Assembly: GCF_000026145.1 (NCBI RefSeq) | Contig: NC_009445.1 | Coordinates: forward strand, 1,674,001 to 1,738,000 | Direction: 5' to 3' | Length of the DNA: 64,000 nt | From: Bradyrhizobium sp. ORS 278 | GTDB lineage: Bacteria; Pseudomonadota; Alphaproteobacteria; Rhizobiales; Xanthobacteraceae | In this document: in pieces, positions 37,330-49,992 of the stretch | Layout of the letters: every line of letters starts with the position of its first letter | How positions within the stretch are numbered: the first letter of the stretch is position 1 | Translations under genes and position numbers: made by a program | The notes under the pieces: generated by a model | Told to the model about the DNA's origin: nothing | Databases searched by the model: none | What the model saw: the letters and a program-made list of their open reading frames with translations, nothing else

Positions 37330-38280
37330 CTACTTGATGAAGCTCGCATCATACAGATCCTCGACGTTCGGAATCTGCTTGATGATGCCGACTTCGAGCA
37401 GGAGATCGGCCGCGTCCTTGTTGAACGTCTTGAACTCGGTCTCGAAGAACTTCTGGCTGGCCGCCTTGTCCTGCCAGCGCAGGTACTTGGCCGAGTTGCC
37501 GAACTGCTCGCCAGTCTGCTTGACGTCGGCGCCCATGATCTCATAGGCCTTGGCCTGATCCTTGCCGATCAAGTCGAGCGCCTCGTAATAGCTGTCGGCG
37601 AGCGCCTTGGCGGCCTTGGGGTTTTCGGTCAGGAATTTCGGCGTGCAGCCGAACGTATCCATCACCATCGGATAATCGAGCGTGGTGGCGATGATCTTGC
37701 CCTTGTCCGGCGCGGCGCGCACCGTCGACAGATATGGCTCGTAGGTCATCGCCGCATCGTTCTGGCCGGAGACGAAGGCCTGCGCGGCAGCGGCCGGCTC
37801 CAGGTTCACGATGGTGACGTCCTTCACCGTGAGGCCGTTCTTCTTCAGCATCCAGGCCAGCCCGAAATAGGGGGAGGTGCCCGGCGCGGAGGCCGCGACC
37901 GTCTTGCCCTTCAGATCCTTGATCGAGGCGATGTCGTTGCGCACGGCCATGCCGTCGGCGCCATAGCTCTTGTCGAGCTGGAAGATCTGCTTGGTGGCGA
38001 CGCCGTTGGCGTTCCAGGAAATCCAGGTCTCGACCGTGGTCGCCGCGCATTGCACGTCGCCAGCGGCGATCGCGAGGTGGCGGTCCTTCTGCGGGATCTT
38101 CTTGATGGTGACGTCGAGGCCGTTCTTCTTGAAGATGCCGGCCTCCTTTGCGAGCGTCAGCGGCGCGAAGCCGGTCCAGCCGGAAATGCCGATGCCCACT
38201 TTGACATCGTCGGCAAACGCCGAGGTGGAGGCCAGCAGCGCGGCCGTTAGTGCAAGAAGCCCGAATTTGCGCATCGTCAT
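37330..38280 (-). CDS. Periplasmic substrate-binding protein, taurine/nitrate/sulfonate (SsuA/THI5-like) type
   Basis: 316 residues from ATG 38280 (second in-frame ATG two codons later). A Sec signal peptide covers about residues 1-23 (RKFGLLALTAALLASTSAFA). The mature part begins DDVKVGIGISGWTGFAPLTL and includes KKNGLDVTIKKIPQKDR, DVQCAATTVETWISWNANGV and SAPGTSPYFGLAWMLKKNGL, typical of the NMT1/THI5-like fold. It lies 127 bp after hutC on the same strand, so its ligand may be histidine, urocanate or another imidazole or amine; the sequence cannot decide. Confidence 0.88.
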   Translation of the reverse strand: MTMRKFGLLALTAALLASTSAFADDVKVGIGISGWTGFAPLTLAKEAGIFKKNGLDVTIKKIPQKDRHLAIAAGDVQCAATTVETWISWNANGVATKQIFQLDKSYGADGMAVRNDIASIKDLKGKTVAASAPGTSPYFGLAWMLKKNGLTVKDVTIVNLEPAAAAQAFVSGQNDAAMTYEPYLSTVRAAPDKGKIIATTLDYPMVMDTFGCTPKFLTENPKAAKALADSYYEALDLIGKDQAKAYEIMGADVKQTGEQFGNSAKYLRWQDKAASQKFFETEFKTFNKDAADLLLEVGIIKQIPNVEDLYDASFIK

Positions 38281-38407
38281 CGTCCTTTGCTGTTGAAGAA
38301 AACCATTCGTGCGGGTCGCAGCCCGCGAGGACTGCGACGGCCACATGTCTCTGCAAGCGCTGCCCACCTGCTTGCAAATCTCGTGCTCGGCCGCGTCCAC
38401 GCGCATG

Positions 38408-39135
38408 TCATTCGCTGCCCCTGAACCGCGCGACGAGGCGATGCTGCTCACCGGGATAGACCAGCCTGACAGCCGTCAGCGGTCGGCCTTGCCGCCAGGT
38501 ATGGCGCTCGATGACGAGGCACGGCGCGCCCGTCTCGATGTCGAGGCTGGTTGCGATCGCCTCATCGGCGACGATGGCGCTGATCGCATGCTCGGCCTCG
38601 GTCCAGGGCACGTGATGCAGCAGCCATGAGCCCGGCGGATCGATCTTGAAATTCGCTTTCGCCGCATCCGGCACGGCATCGAGATCAATCAAACGGTCTT
38701 CGATCGCGAACGGCAGGCCGTCGGCGCTGTGGCGGCAACGGATCGCGATCACCTTGCACGGCGTCTTGACACCAAGGCGCTCGCGATCGGCCGCGTTGGC
38801 GGTGCGCCGCGCTGATGCGATCAACTCATAGCCATAGGCGCGGCCGAGCGCGCCGATCTCGGCGCGGATGTCCGGAATCTTCAGCACCGCCGACAGGAAT
38901 TGCGGCCGCCGCACGAAGGTGCCGGCGCGGCGCCGCCGCTCGATCAGATCGGCCTGCGCAAGCTCGGACAGCGCCTTGTTCACGGTCATGCGCGAGCAGC
39001 CATAGTGCTCCATGATCTCGTGCTCGAACGGGATGCGATGGCCGGGCGGCCATTCGCCCGTGAGGATGCGGCGCTCGATGTCCTGCCGGATCGTCTTGTA
39101 GAGCGTGCTCGGCTTGGCGCGATCCTCCGCGAGGC

Positions 39136-39139
<4 letters not shown>
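38408..39139 (-). CDS. hutC: HutC-type GntR-family repressor of histidine utilisation
   Basis: 243 residues from ATG 39139. The N-terminal winged HTH (about 12-78, with HEIMEHYGCSRMTVNKALSE) is followed by a UTRA effector domain (about 95-240) that in HutC binds urocanate. The start overlaps the stop of hutF by four bases. A GT-AT-AG-AC dyad that fits the HutC subfamily operator pattern lies between the divergent hutF and hutI genes (40534-40547). It should repress both units and be released by urocanate; this is family knowledge. Confidence 0.92.
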
Positions 39140-43341
<4,202 letters not shown>

Positions 43342-43350
43342 GAGGGACCC

Positions 43351-45021
43351 ATGAACCGACGCCTCGACAATCAACGCGTGATCCGCGCCCCTCATGGCAG
43401 CGACATCAGCGCCAAGAGCTGGCTCACCGAAGCGCCGCTGCGGATGCTGATGAACAACCTCGACCCCGATGTCGCGGAGAAGCCGAGCGAGCTGATCGTC
43501 TATGGCGGCATCGGCCGCGCCGCGCGCGACTGGGACAGCTTTGATCGCATCGTTGCGTCCTTGCGCAAACTCGAAGCTGATCAAACTCTCGTGGTGCAGT
43601 CCGGCAAACCCGTCGGCATCTTCCGCACCCATCCCGATGCGCCGCGCGTGCTGATCGCCAACTCCAACATCGTGCCGCATTGGGCGACGCTCGACCATTT
43701 CAACGCGCTCGATAAAATGGGCCTGATGATGTACGGCCAGATGACGGCCGGCTCTTGGATTTACATTGGCAGCCAGGGCATCGTGCAGGGCACTTACGAG
43801 ACCTTCGTCGAAGTCGGCCGCCGCCACTACAATGGTGATCTCTCAGGAAAGTGGATTCTCACCGCGGGCCTCGGCGGCATGGGCGGCGCGCAGCCGCTGG
43901 CGGCCACCATGGCCGGCGCGTCGATGCTCGCCGTCGAGTGCCAGCCGAGCCGCATCGAGATGCGGCTGCGCACCGGCTATCTCGATCGCCAAGCGGCCTC
44001 GCTCGACGAGGCGCTGGCGTTGATGGAAGAGGCAGCGAGGACCAAGACGGCGGTGTCGGTCGGCCTGCTCGGCAATGCCGCCGAGATCTTTCCTGAGCTG
44101 GTGCGCCGCGGCGTGCGTCCCGATATCGTGACAGATCAGACCAGCGCGCATGATCCGATCAACGGCTATCTGCCGAAGGGCTGGACGCTCGCCGAATGGG
44201 AGGCCAAGCGGGCGTCGGAGCCGAAGGCGGTGGAGCAGGCGTCGAAGACCTCGATGGTCGGCCACGTCCAGGCGATGCTCGATTTTCACGCCATGGGCAT
44301 TCCAACGCTCGACTACGGCAACAACATCCGCCAGATGGCCAAGGACATGGGCCTCGCCAACGCTTTCGATTTTCCGGGCTTTGTGCCGGCTTACATCCGT
44401 CCGCTGTTCTGCCGCGGCATCGGCCCGTTCCGCTGGGCGGCGCTGTCGGGCGACCCTGAGGACATCTACAAGACCGACGCCAAGGTCAAGGAGCTGCTGC
44501 CGGACAACAAGCACCTGCATAACTGGCTCGACATGGCCAGGCAGCGCATCAAGTTCCAGGGCCTGCCGGCGCGGATCTGCTGGGTCGGGCTCGGCGACCG
44601 GCATCGCCTCGGGCTCGCCTTCAACGAGATGGTGGCGCGCGGCGAGCTGAAGGCGCCGATCGTGATCGGTCGCGACCATCTCGACTCCGGCTCGGTCGCA
44701 AGCCCGAACCGCGAGACCGAGGCGATGAAGGACGGCTCGGATGCGGTGTCGGATTGGCCGCTGCTGAACGCGCTGTTGAATTGCGCCAGTGGCGCGACCT
44801 GGGTGTCGCTGCATCATGGCGGTGGCGTCGGCATCGGCTATTCGCAGCATGCCGGCATGGTCATCGTCGCCGACGGCACTGACGATGCTGCGCGCCGGCT
44901 GGAGCGCGTGCTGTGGAATGATCCCGCGACCGGCGTGATGCGCCATGCCGACGCCGGGTACGACGACGCCATCGGTTGCGCCGAGGCCAACGGGCTCGAT
45001 CTGCCGAGCCTCGCTCGCTGA
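43351..45021 (+). CDS. hutU: Urocanate hydratase
   Basis: 556 residues, the normal length. It hydrates urocanate to imidazolone propionate with tightly bound NAD. The NAD-binding [20 protein letters not shown] is near residue 172-191; [20 protein letters not shown] near 130 and [18 protein letters not shown] near 410 are family landmarks, as is [17 protein letters not shown] near 490. Last hut gene of the plus-strand unit; only 84 bp separate it from bchI on the same strand, with no obvious terminator between. Confidence 0.95.
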   Translation: MNRRLDNQRVIRAPHGSDISAKSWLTEAPLRMLMNNLDPDVAEKPSELIVYGGIGRAARDWDSFDRIVASLRKLEADQTLVVQSGKPVGIFRTHPDAPRVLIANSNIVPHWATLDHFNALDKMGLMMYGQMTAGSWIYIGSQGIVQGTYETFVEVGRRHYNGDLSGKWILTAGLGGMGGAQPLAATMAGASMLAVECQPSRIEMRLRTGYLDRQAASLDEALALMEEAARTKTAVSVGLLGNAAEIFPELVRRGVRPDIVTDQTSAHDPINGYLPKGWTLAEWEAKRASEPKAVEQASKTSMVGHVQAMLDFHAMGIPTLDYGNNIRQMAKDMGLANAFDFPGFVPAYIRPLFCRGIGPFRWAALSGDPEDIYKTDAKVKELLPDNKHLHNWLDMARQRIKFQGLPARICWVGLGDRHRLGLAFNEMVARGELKAPIVIGRDHLDSGSVASPNRETEAMKDGSDAVSDWPLLNALLNCASGATWVSLHHGGGVGIGYSQHAGMVIVADGTDDAARRLERVLWNDPATGVMRHADAGYDDAIGCAEANGLDLPSLAR

Positions 45022-45105
45022 TCCCTGAGTGGGTTGAAGAGCGGCCCCTGATTGTGGTCTCATGCCGCCAACGCGGCGGAGACCTGCCGCGAACAGGGGA
45101 CGCTC

Positions 45106-46152
45106 ATGGGAATTGCCTTTCCGTTCTCGGCCATTGTCGGCCAGGACGAGATGAAGCTGGCGCTGATGATCGCCGCCGTCGATCCCAAGGTCGGCGGCGT
45201 GCTGGCCTTTGGCGATCGTGGCGCCGGCAAATCCACCGCCGTGCGCGCGCTCGCCGCCCTGCTGCCGCCGATGAGCGCCGTGGTCGGCTGCCCCTATCAA
45301 TGCGACCCGGCCGATGCGGCCGCACAATGTGCCGAATGCCGCGCGCGTTCGAAGCCGGCCGGCAAGGGCAAGACGCCGGCGCCGCTCAAGGCCCATCAGG
45401 TGCCGGTGCCCGTCATCGACCTGCCGCTCGGCGCCACTGAGGACCGCGTTGTCGGTGCGCTCGATCTGGAGCGCGCGCTGGCGCATGGCGAAAAGTCGTT
45501 CGAGCCCGGACTGCTGGCGCGCGCCAACCGAGGCTTTCTCTATATCGACGAGGTCAACCTGCTGGAGGATCATCTCGTCGACCTGCTGCTCGACGTCGCC
45601 GCATCGGGCGAGAACGTGGTCGAGCGCGACGGCCTCAGCATCCGCCATCCCGCGCGCCTCGTGCTCGTCGGCACCGGCAATCCGGAGGAAGGCGAGCTGC
45701 GGCCGCAACTACTCGACCGTTTCGGGCTGTCGGTCGAGGTGAAGACGCCCAGCGATCTGCCGACGCGCATCGAGGTGATCAAGCGGCGCGATGCGTTCGA
45801 GACTGACAATGCCGCCTTCGTCGCGCATTGGGAGAAGGAGGAGGCCAAGCAGCGCAAGCGCATCCTTGCGGCGCGCGAGCATATCGGCTCGGTCAAGGTC
45901 GCCGATCGCGAGCTTGAGAACGCGGCGCGGCTGTGCATGGCGCTCGGCACCGACGGTCTGCGCGGTGAACTCACCCTGATGCGCGCGGCACGCGCCGCGG
46001 CGGCGCTCGACGGCGCCAAGGCGGTCGATGACGGCCATCTGAAGACGGTGGCGCCGATGGCACTTCGGCACAGACTGCGGCGCAATCCGCTCGACGATTC
46101 CGGCTCGTCAGTGCGGGTCGAGCGCGCGCTCAATGAGCTGTTCGCGTCGTGA
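45106..46152 (+). CDS. bchI: Magnesium chelatase subunit I
   Basis: 348 residues from ATG 45106 (MGIAFPFSAIVGQDEMKLAL), with ACAGGGGA upstream; the earlier ATG at 45052 is not supported. AAA+ ATPase: Walker A GDRGAGKST at residues 36-44, Walker B GFLYIDEVNLLEDH near 144-157, and sensor arginines near LLDRFGLSVEVKTPSDLPTR. It drives Mg2+ insertion into protoporphyrin IX with BchD and BchH. The stop overlaps the bchD start by four bases. Confidence 0.95.
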   Translation: MGIAFPFSAIVGQDEMKLALMIAAVDPKVGGVLAFGDRGAGKSTAVRALAALLPPMSAVVGCPYQCDPADAAAQCAECRARSKPAGKGKTPAPLKAHQVPVPVIDLPLGATEDRVVGALDLERALAHGEKSFEPGLLARANRGFLYIDEVNLLEDHLVDLLLDVAASGENVVERDGLSIRHPARLVLVGTGNPEEGELRPQLLDRFGLSVEVKTPSDLPTRIEVIKRRDAFETDNAAFVAHWEKEEAKQRKRILAAREHIGSVKVADRELENAARLCMALGTDGLRGELTLMRAARAAAALDGAKAVDDGHLKTVAPMALRHRLRRNPLDDSGSSVRVERALNELFAS

Positions 46153-47888
46153 CCGACGGCGCCGCGATCTGGGCCGATGCAGTCATCGCGGCCGCGCTGG
46201 CCGCGATCGATCCATCCTCGTCGGTACTGCTGCGAGCCGGGGCAGGTCCGGTGCGCGAGCAATGGCTTGAGATGCTACGCGAGCTGATGCCGGCGTCGGT
46301 ACCGCTGCGCAAGCTGCCGCCGTCGATCTCCGACGACCGCCTGCTCGGGGGGCTCGATCTCGCCGCGACCTTGCAGGCGAGACATCCGGTGATTCAGCGC
46401 GGGCTGCTCGCCGAAGCCAATGGTGGCATGCTGATCGCCGTGATGGCCGAGCGCATGGCGCCGTCCGCTGTTGCTCATCTCTCTGCTGCGCTCGACACCG
46501 GAGCTGTCAGTATCGAGAGGGATGGCCTCTCGCTCCGCGCGCCAGCTCGCGTTGGCCTGATTGCGCTCGACGAGGGCATCGATGACGAGCGCGTGTCTCC
46601 TGCATTGGCCGATCGCTTGGCCTGTCATGTCGATCTCAGCACGGTCGCGCGCGCTGATCTCGGTGAGAGCCTGTTCAAATCCTCTGACATTGCAGCGGCG
46701 CGTGCGCTACTGCCGCAGGTTCGCCTGTCAGAGGAGGCGATCGCCGCGTTGACCACGACGGCTGTCGCGCTCGGCATCGACTCGCTGCGCGCCCCCTTGC
46801 TGGCCTGCCGCATCGCGCGCATCGCAGCGGCGCTCGACGGCGAGACTGACGTTGCCGAGCAGCACATTGCTTGCGCCGCGCGGCTGGTGCTGGCGCCGCG
46901 GGCCACGCGGCTGCCTGCCAATGAGGACGACGCCGACAGCCCCGAGCCGCCGGAGCCGCAGAACGAACAGGCCGAGAACGCCGAGGACGACCGTGCCAAT
47001 GGCGGTCCGCTCGAGGATCGCGTGCTCGAAGCAGCGCAGGCCGCCATTCCCTTCGATTTGTTGAAGCGCCTGCAGGACGAGCGCGCGATGCGAGCGCGGG
47101 CGAGCAGCGCAGGACGGCAGGGCCAGGCGCAGAAGGCGCCGAAGCGCGGACGGCCGATCGGCGCGCGTCGGGGCGAATGGCGCGCCGGGGCGCGGCTCAA
47201 CGTGCTCGAGACGTTACGTGCCGCGGCGCCGTGGCAGCCGTTGCGGCGGCGGGCGAAGCCCGCCGGCAAGAGCGGGCGCATCATCGTCCACAAGGACGAT
47301 ATCCGCATCACCCGCTTCAAGCAGCGATCCGGCACCACGACGATCTTCGTCGTCGATGCGTCCGGCTCGTCGGCGCTGCAGCGGCTGGCGGAGGTGAAGG
47401 GCGCGGTCGAGCTGCTGCTCGCCGAGTGCTACATCCGCCGCGACGAGGTGGCGCTGATCGCGTTTCGCGGCCGGACAGCCGAGCTGCTGCTGCCGCCGAC
47501 CCGCTCGCTGACGCGCGCCAAGCGCAGCCTCGCCGGCCTGCCCGGCGGCGGCGGCACGCCGCTGTCGGCCGCGATCTTCGCCGCGACCGAGCTGGCGCTC
47601 GCGGTGAAGGCCAAGGGCCAGGCGCCGACGATCGTGCTGATGACCGACGGCCGCGCCAATGTCGCGCGCGATGGCGGCGGGCGCAGCGAGGCTGAGGCGG
47701 AGGCGCTGGTGGCCGCCAGGCAGCTTGCCTTGACCGGCATCCCTGTCGTGCTGGTCGACTCCTCGCCACGCCCGCAAGACAAGGCGGCGCAACTCGCCGG
47801 GGCGATGCAGGCCCGCTATGTCGCTCTGCCTCACGCCGACGCCACACGCCTGTCGCAGGCTGTCATGGCCCAGGCCGGTCGCGGCTGA
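46149..47888 (+). CDS. bchD: Magnesium chelatase subunit D
   Basis: 579 residues from GTG 46149. The N-terminal AAA-like region lacks an intact Walker A, as usual for BchD. A linker rich in Asp, Glu and Pro (about 258-285, DDADSPEPPEPQNEQAENAE) leads to a basic segment and a C-terminal von Willebrand A domain with MIDAS DASGSSA near 400-406 and TDGRANV near 499. It is the scaffold for BchI. No tight overlap downstream; a 137-bp gap precedes the next gene. Confidence 0.95.
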   Translation: MTDGAAIWADAVIAAALAAIDPSSSVLLRAGAGPVREQWLEMLRELMPASVPLRKLPPSISDDRLLGGLDLAATLQARHPVIQRGLLAEANGGMLIAVMAERMAPSAVAHLSAALDTGAVSIERDGLSLRAPARVGLIALDEGIDDERVSPALADRLACHVDLSTVARADLGESLFKSSDIAAARALLPQVRLSEEAIAALTTTAVALGIDSLRAPLLACRIARIAAALDGETDVAEQHIACAARLVLAPRATRLPANEDDADSPEPPEPQNEQAENAEDDRANGGPLEDRVLEAAQAAIPFDLLKRLQDERAMRARASSAGRQGQAQKAPKRGRPIGARRGEWRAGARLNVLETLRAAAPWQPLRRRAKPAGKSGRIIVHKDDIRITRFKQRSGTTTIFVVDASGSSALQRLAEVKGAVELLLAECYIRRDEVALIAFRGRTAELLLPPTRSLTRAKRSLAGLPGGGGTPLSAAIFAATELALAVKAKGQAPTIVLMTDGRANVARDGGGRSEAEAEALVAARQLALTGIPVVLVDSSPRPQDKAAQLAGAMQARYVALPHADATRLSQAVMAQAGRG

Positions 47889-48025
47889 CGTTGCTGGAAC
47901 CGCCGGCGTCAAGCGGCGTTCCCAACGGCGACTGACAAGCCGTCACGTCATCGCTATGCTTGCCCGAGCGTTCGGCAGCACTGACCGCGGCCGGTCGACA
48001 CGAAATCGTCATACAGGAGCACGCC

Positions 48026-48991
48026 ATGCAGGTCGCCTCGACCGCCCAGAGTGATCATGCGGCGGGTGCGCGGGCCCCGACGATGCCGCCGCCATTGGCG
48101 GCGTCGCGCTTCGAGCTCGCCGATGCGCGAACCGGCCGCATCACCTGCTATGCCGATGGTCCCGCCGGCTCCACCGACCGGCCGCTGCTCTTGATCCATA
48201 GCGTCAATGCGGCAGCCACCGCCTACGAGATGAAGCCGCTGTTCGAGCATTATCGTTCGGCGCGTCCGGTCTACGCGCTGGACCTGCCGGGCTTCGGCCT
48301 GTCGGATCGCGCTGACCGCATCTACACGCCGCGCATCATGACCGATGCGATCCTGCTCGCCGTGCACGAAATCCGCCGCCGCCATGGCGACGCCGGCATC
48401 GATGCCATCGCGCTGTCGCTCAGCTGCGAGTTCGCCGCGCGAGCGGGGACCGAGGCACCGAACCTGTTCCGGACGCTGGCGCTGCTCAGCCCGACCGGCT
48501 TCGATCGCCGCGCCGAAGCCGCGGCTCGGAAGGCCGGTCACAAGGATGCGACACGCGCGATGCCGTGGGTGCGCAACATCCTCAACGTGCCGCTGTGGAA
48601 GCATGGCTTCTTCACGCTGCTGACGTCGCGCGCCAGCATCCGGTTCTTCCTGCAGAAGACGTTTGGCCGCAAGGACATCGACGAGGGCCTTCTGGAGTAC
48701 GACTACATCACCACGCATCAGCCCGGCGCCGAGAACGCGCCGTATTCCTTCGTCTCCGGCTATCTGTTCAGTGCCAATGCTCTGAAGCTGTATCAGGCCT
48801 TGGCGATGCCGGTCTGGATGGTGCATGGCGTACGCGGCGATTTCGTCGACTACAATGGCAAGCACGCCGTCGAGGTACTGCCGAACTGGACCATCCAGGT
48901 GATGCAGACCGGGGCGATGCCGCATTTTGAACAGCTTGATAAAGTCGTCTCGGGCTACGATGATTTCCTGGCGCGCGCCGCCGGTGCGTGA
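48026..48991 (+). CDS. Alpha/beta hydrolase inserted between bchD and bchO
   Basis: 321 residues from ATG 48026, preceded by CAGGAGC. Alpha/beta-hydrolase fold: oxyanion-hole region LLLIHSVNAAATAYEMKPLF near residues 54-73, nucleophile serine in ALSLSCEFAAR (non-standard A-x-S-x-S rather than G-x-S-x-G), acid in VRGDFVDYNG and histidine in AMPHFEQL. It is distinct from BchO, which follows 45 bp later. The position inside the bchIDO block suggests a role in pigment metabolism or photosynthesis, but no reaction can be assigned. The 137-bp gap before it holds no TGT-N12-ACA site. Confidence 0.8.
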   Translation: MQVASTAQSDHAAGARAPTMPPPLAASRFELADARTGRITCYADGPAGSTDRPLLLIHSVNAAATAYEMKPLFEHYRSARPVYALDLPGFGLSDRADRIYTPRIMTDAILLAVHEIRRRHGDAGIDAIALSLSCEFAARAGTEAPNLFRTLALLSPTGFDRRAEAAARKAGHKDATRAMPWVRNILNVPLWKHGFFTLLTSRASIRFFLQKTFGRKDIDEGLLEYDYITTHQPGAENAPYSFVSGYLFSANALKLYQALAMPVWMVHGVRGDFVDYNGKHAVEVLPNWTIQVMQTGAMPHFEQLDKVVSGYDDFLARAAGA

Positions 48992-49036
48992 GCCGCAGCG
49001 GCGCGGCCTCGATCGCCGTGCGAACGGGGCGTCGGC

Positions 49037-49942
49037 ATGAGTGACAAGCCGAGTTGGAGCATCGACGGCCGCACCTGGCCGAACCGCGATGCCAGCCGCT
49101 TCGTCGATGCTGGCGGCATCCGCTGGCACGTCCAGGTCATGGGCCAGGGACCCGTCGCGCTGCTGGCGCACGGCACGGGCGCCGCGACCCATTCCTGGCG
49201 CGATCTCGCGCCGCTGCTCGCCAGGCGCTTCACGATCGTCGCACCCGATCTCTCGGGCCATGGCTTTACTTCGACGCCGAATTGGCAGCGGTTGTCGCTC
49301 CCGGGCATGTCACGCGATCTCGCCACGCTTTGCGAGCAGCTTGCGATCGCGCCGGAGATCGCGATCGGTCATTCGGCGGGCGCCGCGATCCTCACCCGGA
49401 TGGCGCTCGACGGCCTGATCGCGCCCAAACTGATCGTCAGCCTCAACGGCGCCTATCTGCCGTTCGGCGGCGCCGCGGCGCAATTCCTCTCGCCGCTCGC
49501 CAAGATGATGGCGCTCAACCCGCTGGTGCCGCGGCTGTTCGCCTGGCGCGGGCGGGATCCCGCGGCAGTGCATCGGCTGCTCAAGGCGACCGGGTCGACA
49601 CTCGATGCCAATGGTGAGCGGCTATATGGCCGTCTCGTCGGAAGCCCCGGCCATGTCGGCGCCGCGCTTGAGATGATGGCGAACTGGGACCTCAATCCCC
49701 TGGTGCGCGATCTGCCGAAGCTGACGACGGCGCTGCTGCTGATCGCGGCCACCCGCGACCATGCCATCACCCCCGACGTCGCCCGGCGCGTGCGCCAATT
49801 GGTCCCGCAGGCTCAACTCGAACTCATTGATGGGCTAGGTCATTTGGCTCATGAGGAGAAGCCGGCGCGGATCGCTGAGCTGATCGTCGCGGCCGCCGAG
49901 CGGGCCCGAGTGCTTGCAGCGCAGCAGGAAATGTCAAACTAG
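49037..49942 (+). CDS. bchO: Magnesium chelatase accessory protein (alpha/beta hydrolase fold)
   Basis: 301 residues from ATG 49037. The order IRWHVQVMGQGPVALLAHGT near 28-47, nucleophile elbow IGHSAGAAI near 112-120 and histidine in DGLGHLAHEEKP near 273 are typical of BchO, a conserved but enzymatically undefined helper encoded with magnesium chelatase. It ends inside the region that carries the crtI upstream sites (49932-49983), 50 bp before crtI. Confidence 0.9.
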   Translation: MSDKPSWSIDGRTWPNRDASRFVDAGGIRWHVQVMGQGPVALLAHGTGAATHSWRDLAPLLARRFTIVAPDLSGHGFTSTPNWQRLSLPGMSRDLATLCEQLAIAPEIAIGHSAGAAILTRMALDGLIAPKLIVSLNGAYLPFGGAAAQFLSPLAKMMALNPLVPRLFAWRGRDPAAVHRLLKATGSTLDANGERLYGRLVGSPGHVGAALEMMANWDLNPLVRDLPKLTTALLLIAATRDHAITPDVARRVRQLVPQAQLELIDGLGHLAHEEKPARIAELIVAAAERARVLAAQQEMSN

Positions 49943-49983
49943 ATTGACGTTTTGGCTGGCGAAAGCGTCAATTTCAATTTACG
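49932..49983. promoter_or_regulatory. Two degenerate PpsR-type sites upstream of crtI
   Basis: TGT-N12-ACG at 49932-49949 (with TGTCAA-N6-TTGACG symmetry) and CGT-N12-ACG at 49966-49983 differ from the PpsR/CrtJ consensus TGT-N12-ACA by one base and two bases. They are 34 bp apart centre to centre; the first overlaps the bchO stop codon and the second ends 9 bp before the crtI ATG. Paired weak sites are typical for cooperative PpsR binding; the role is inferred. Confidence 0.5.
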
Positions 49984-49992
49984 CTTTCTGCC

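Noticed and set aside
45022..45105. PpsR operator upstream of bchI
   Set aside because: No TGT-N12-ACA or one-mismatch pair was found in the 84-bp gap.
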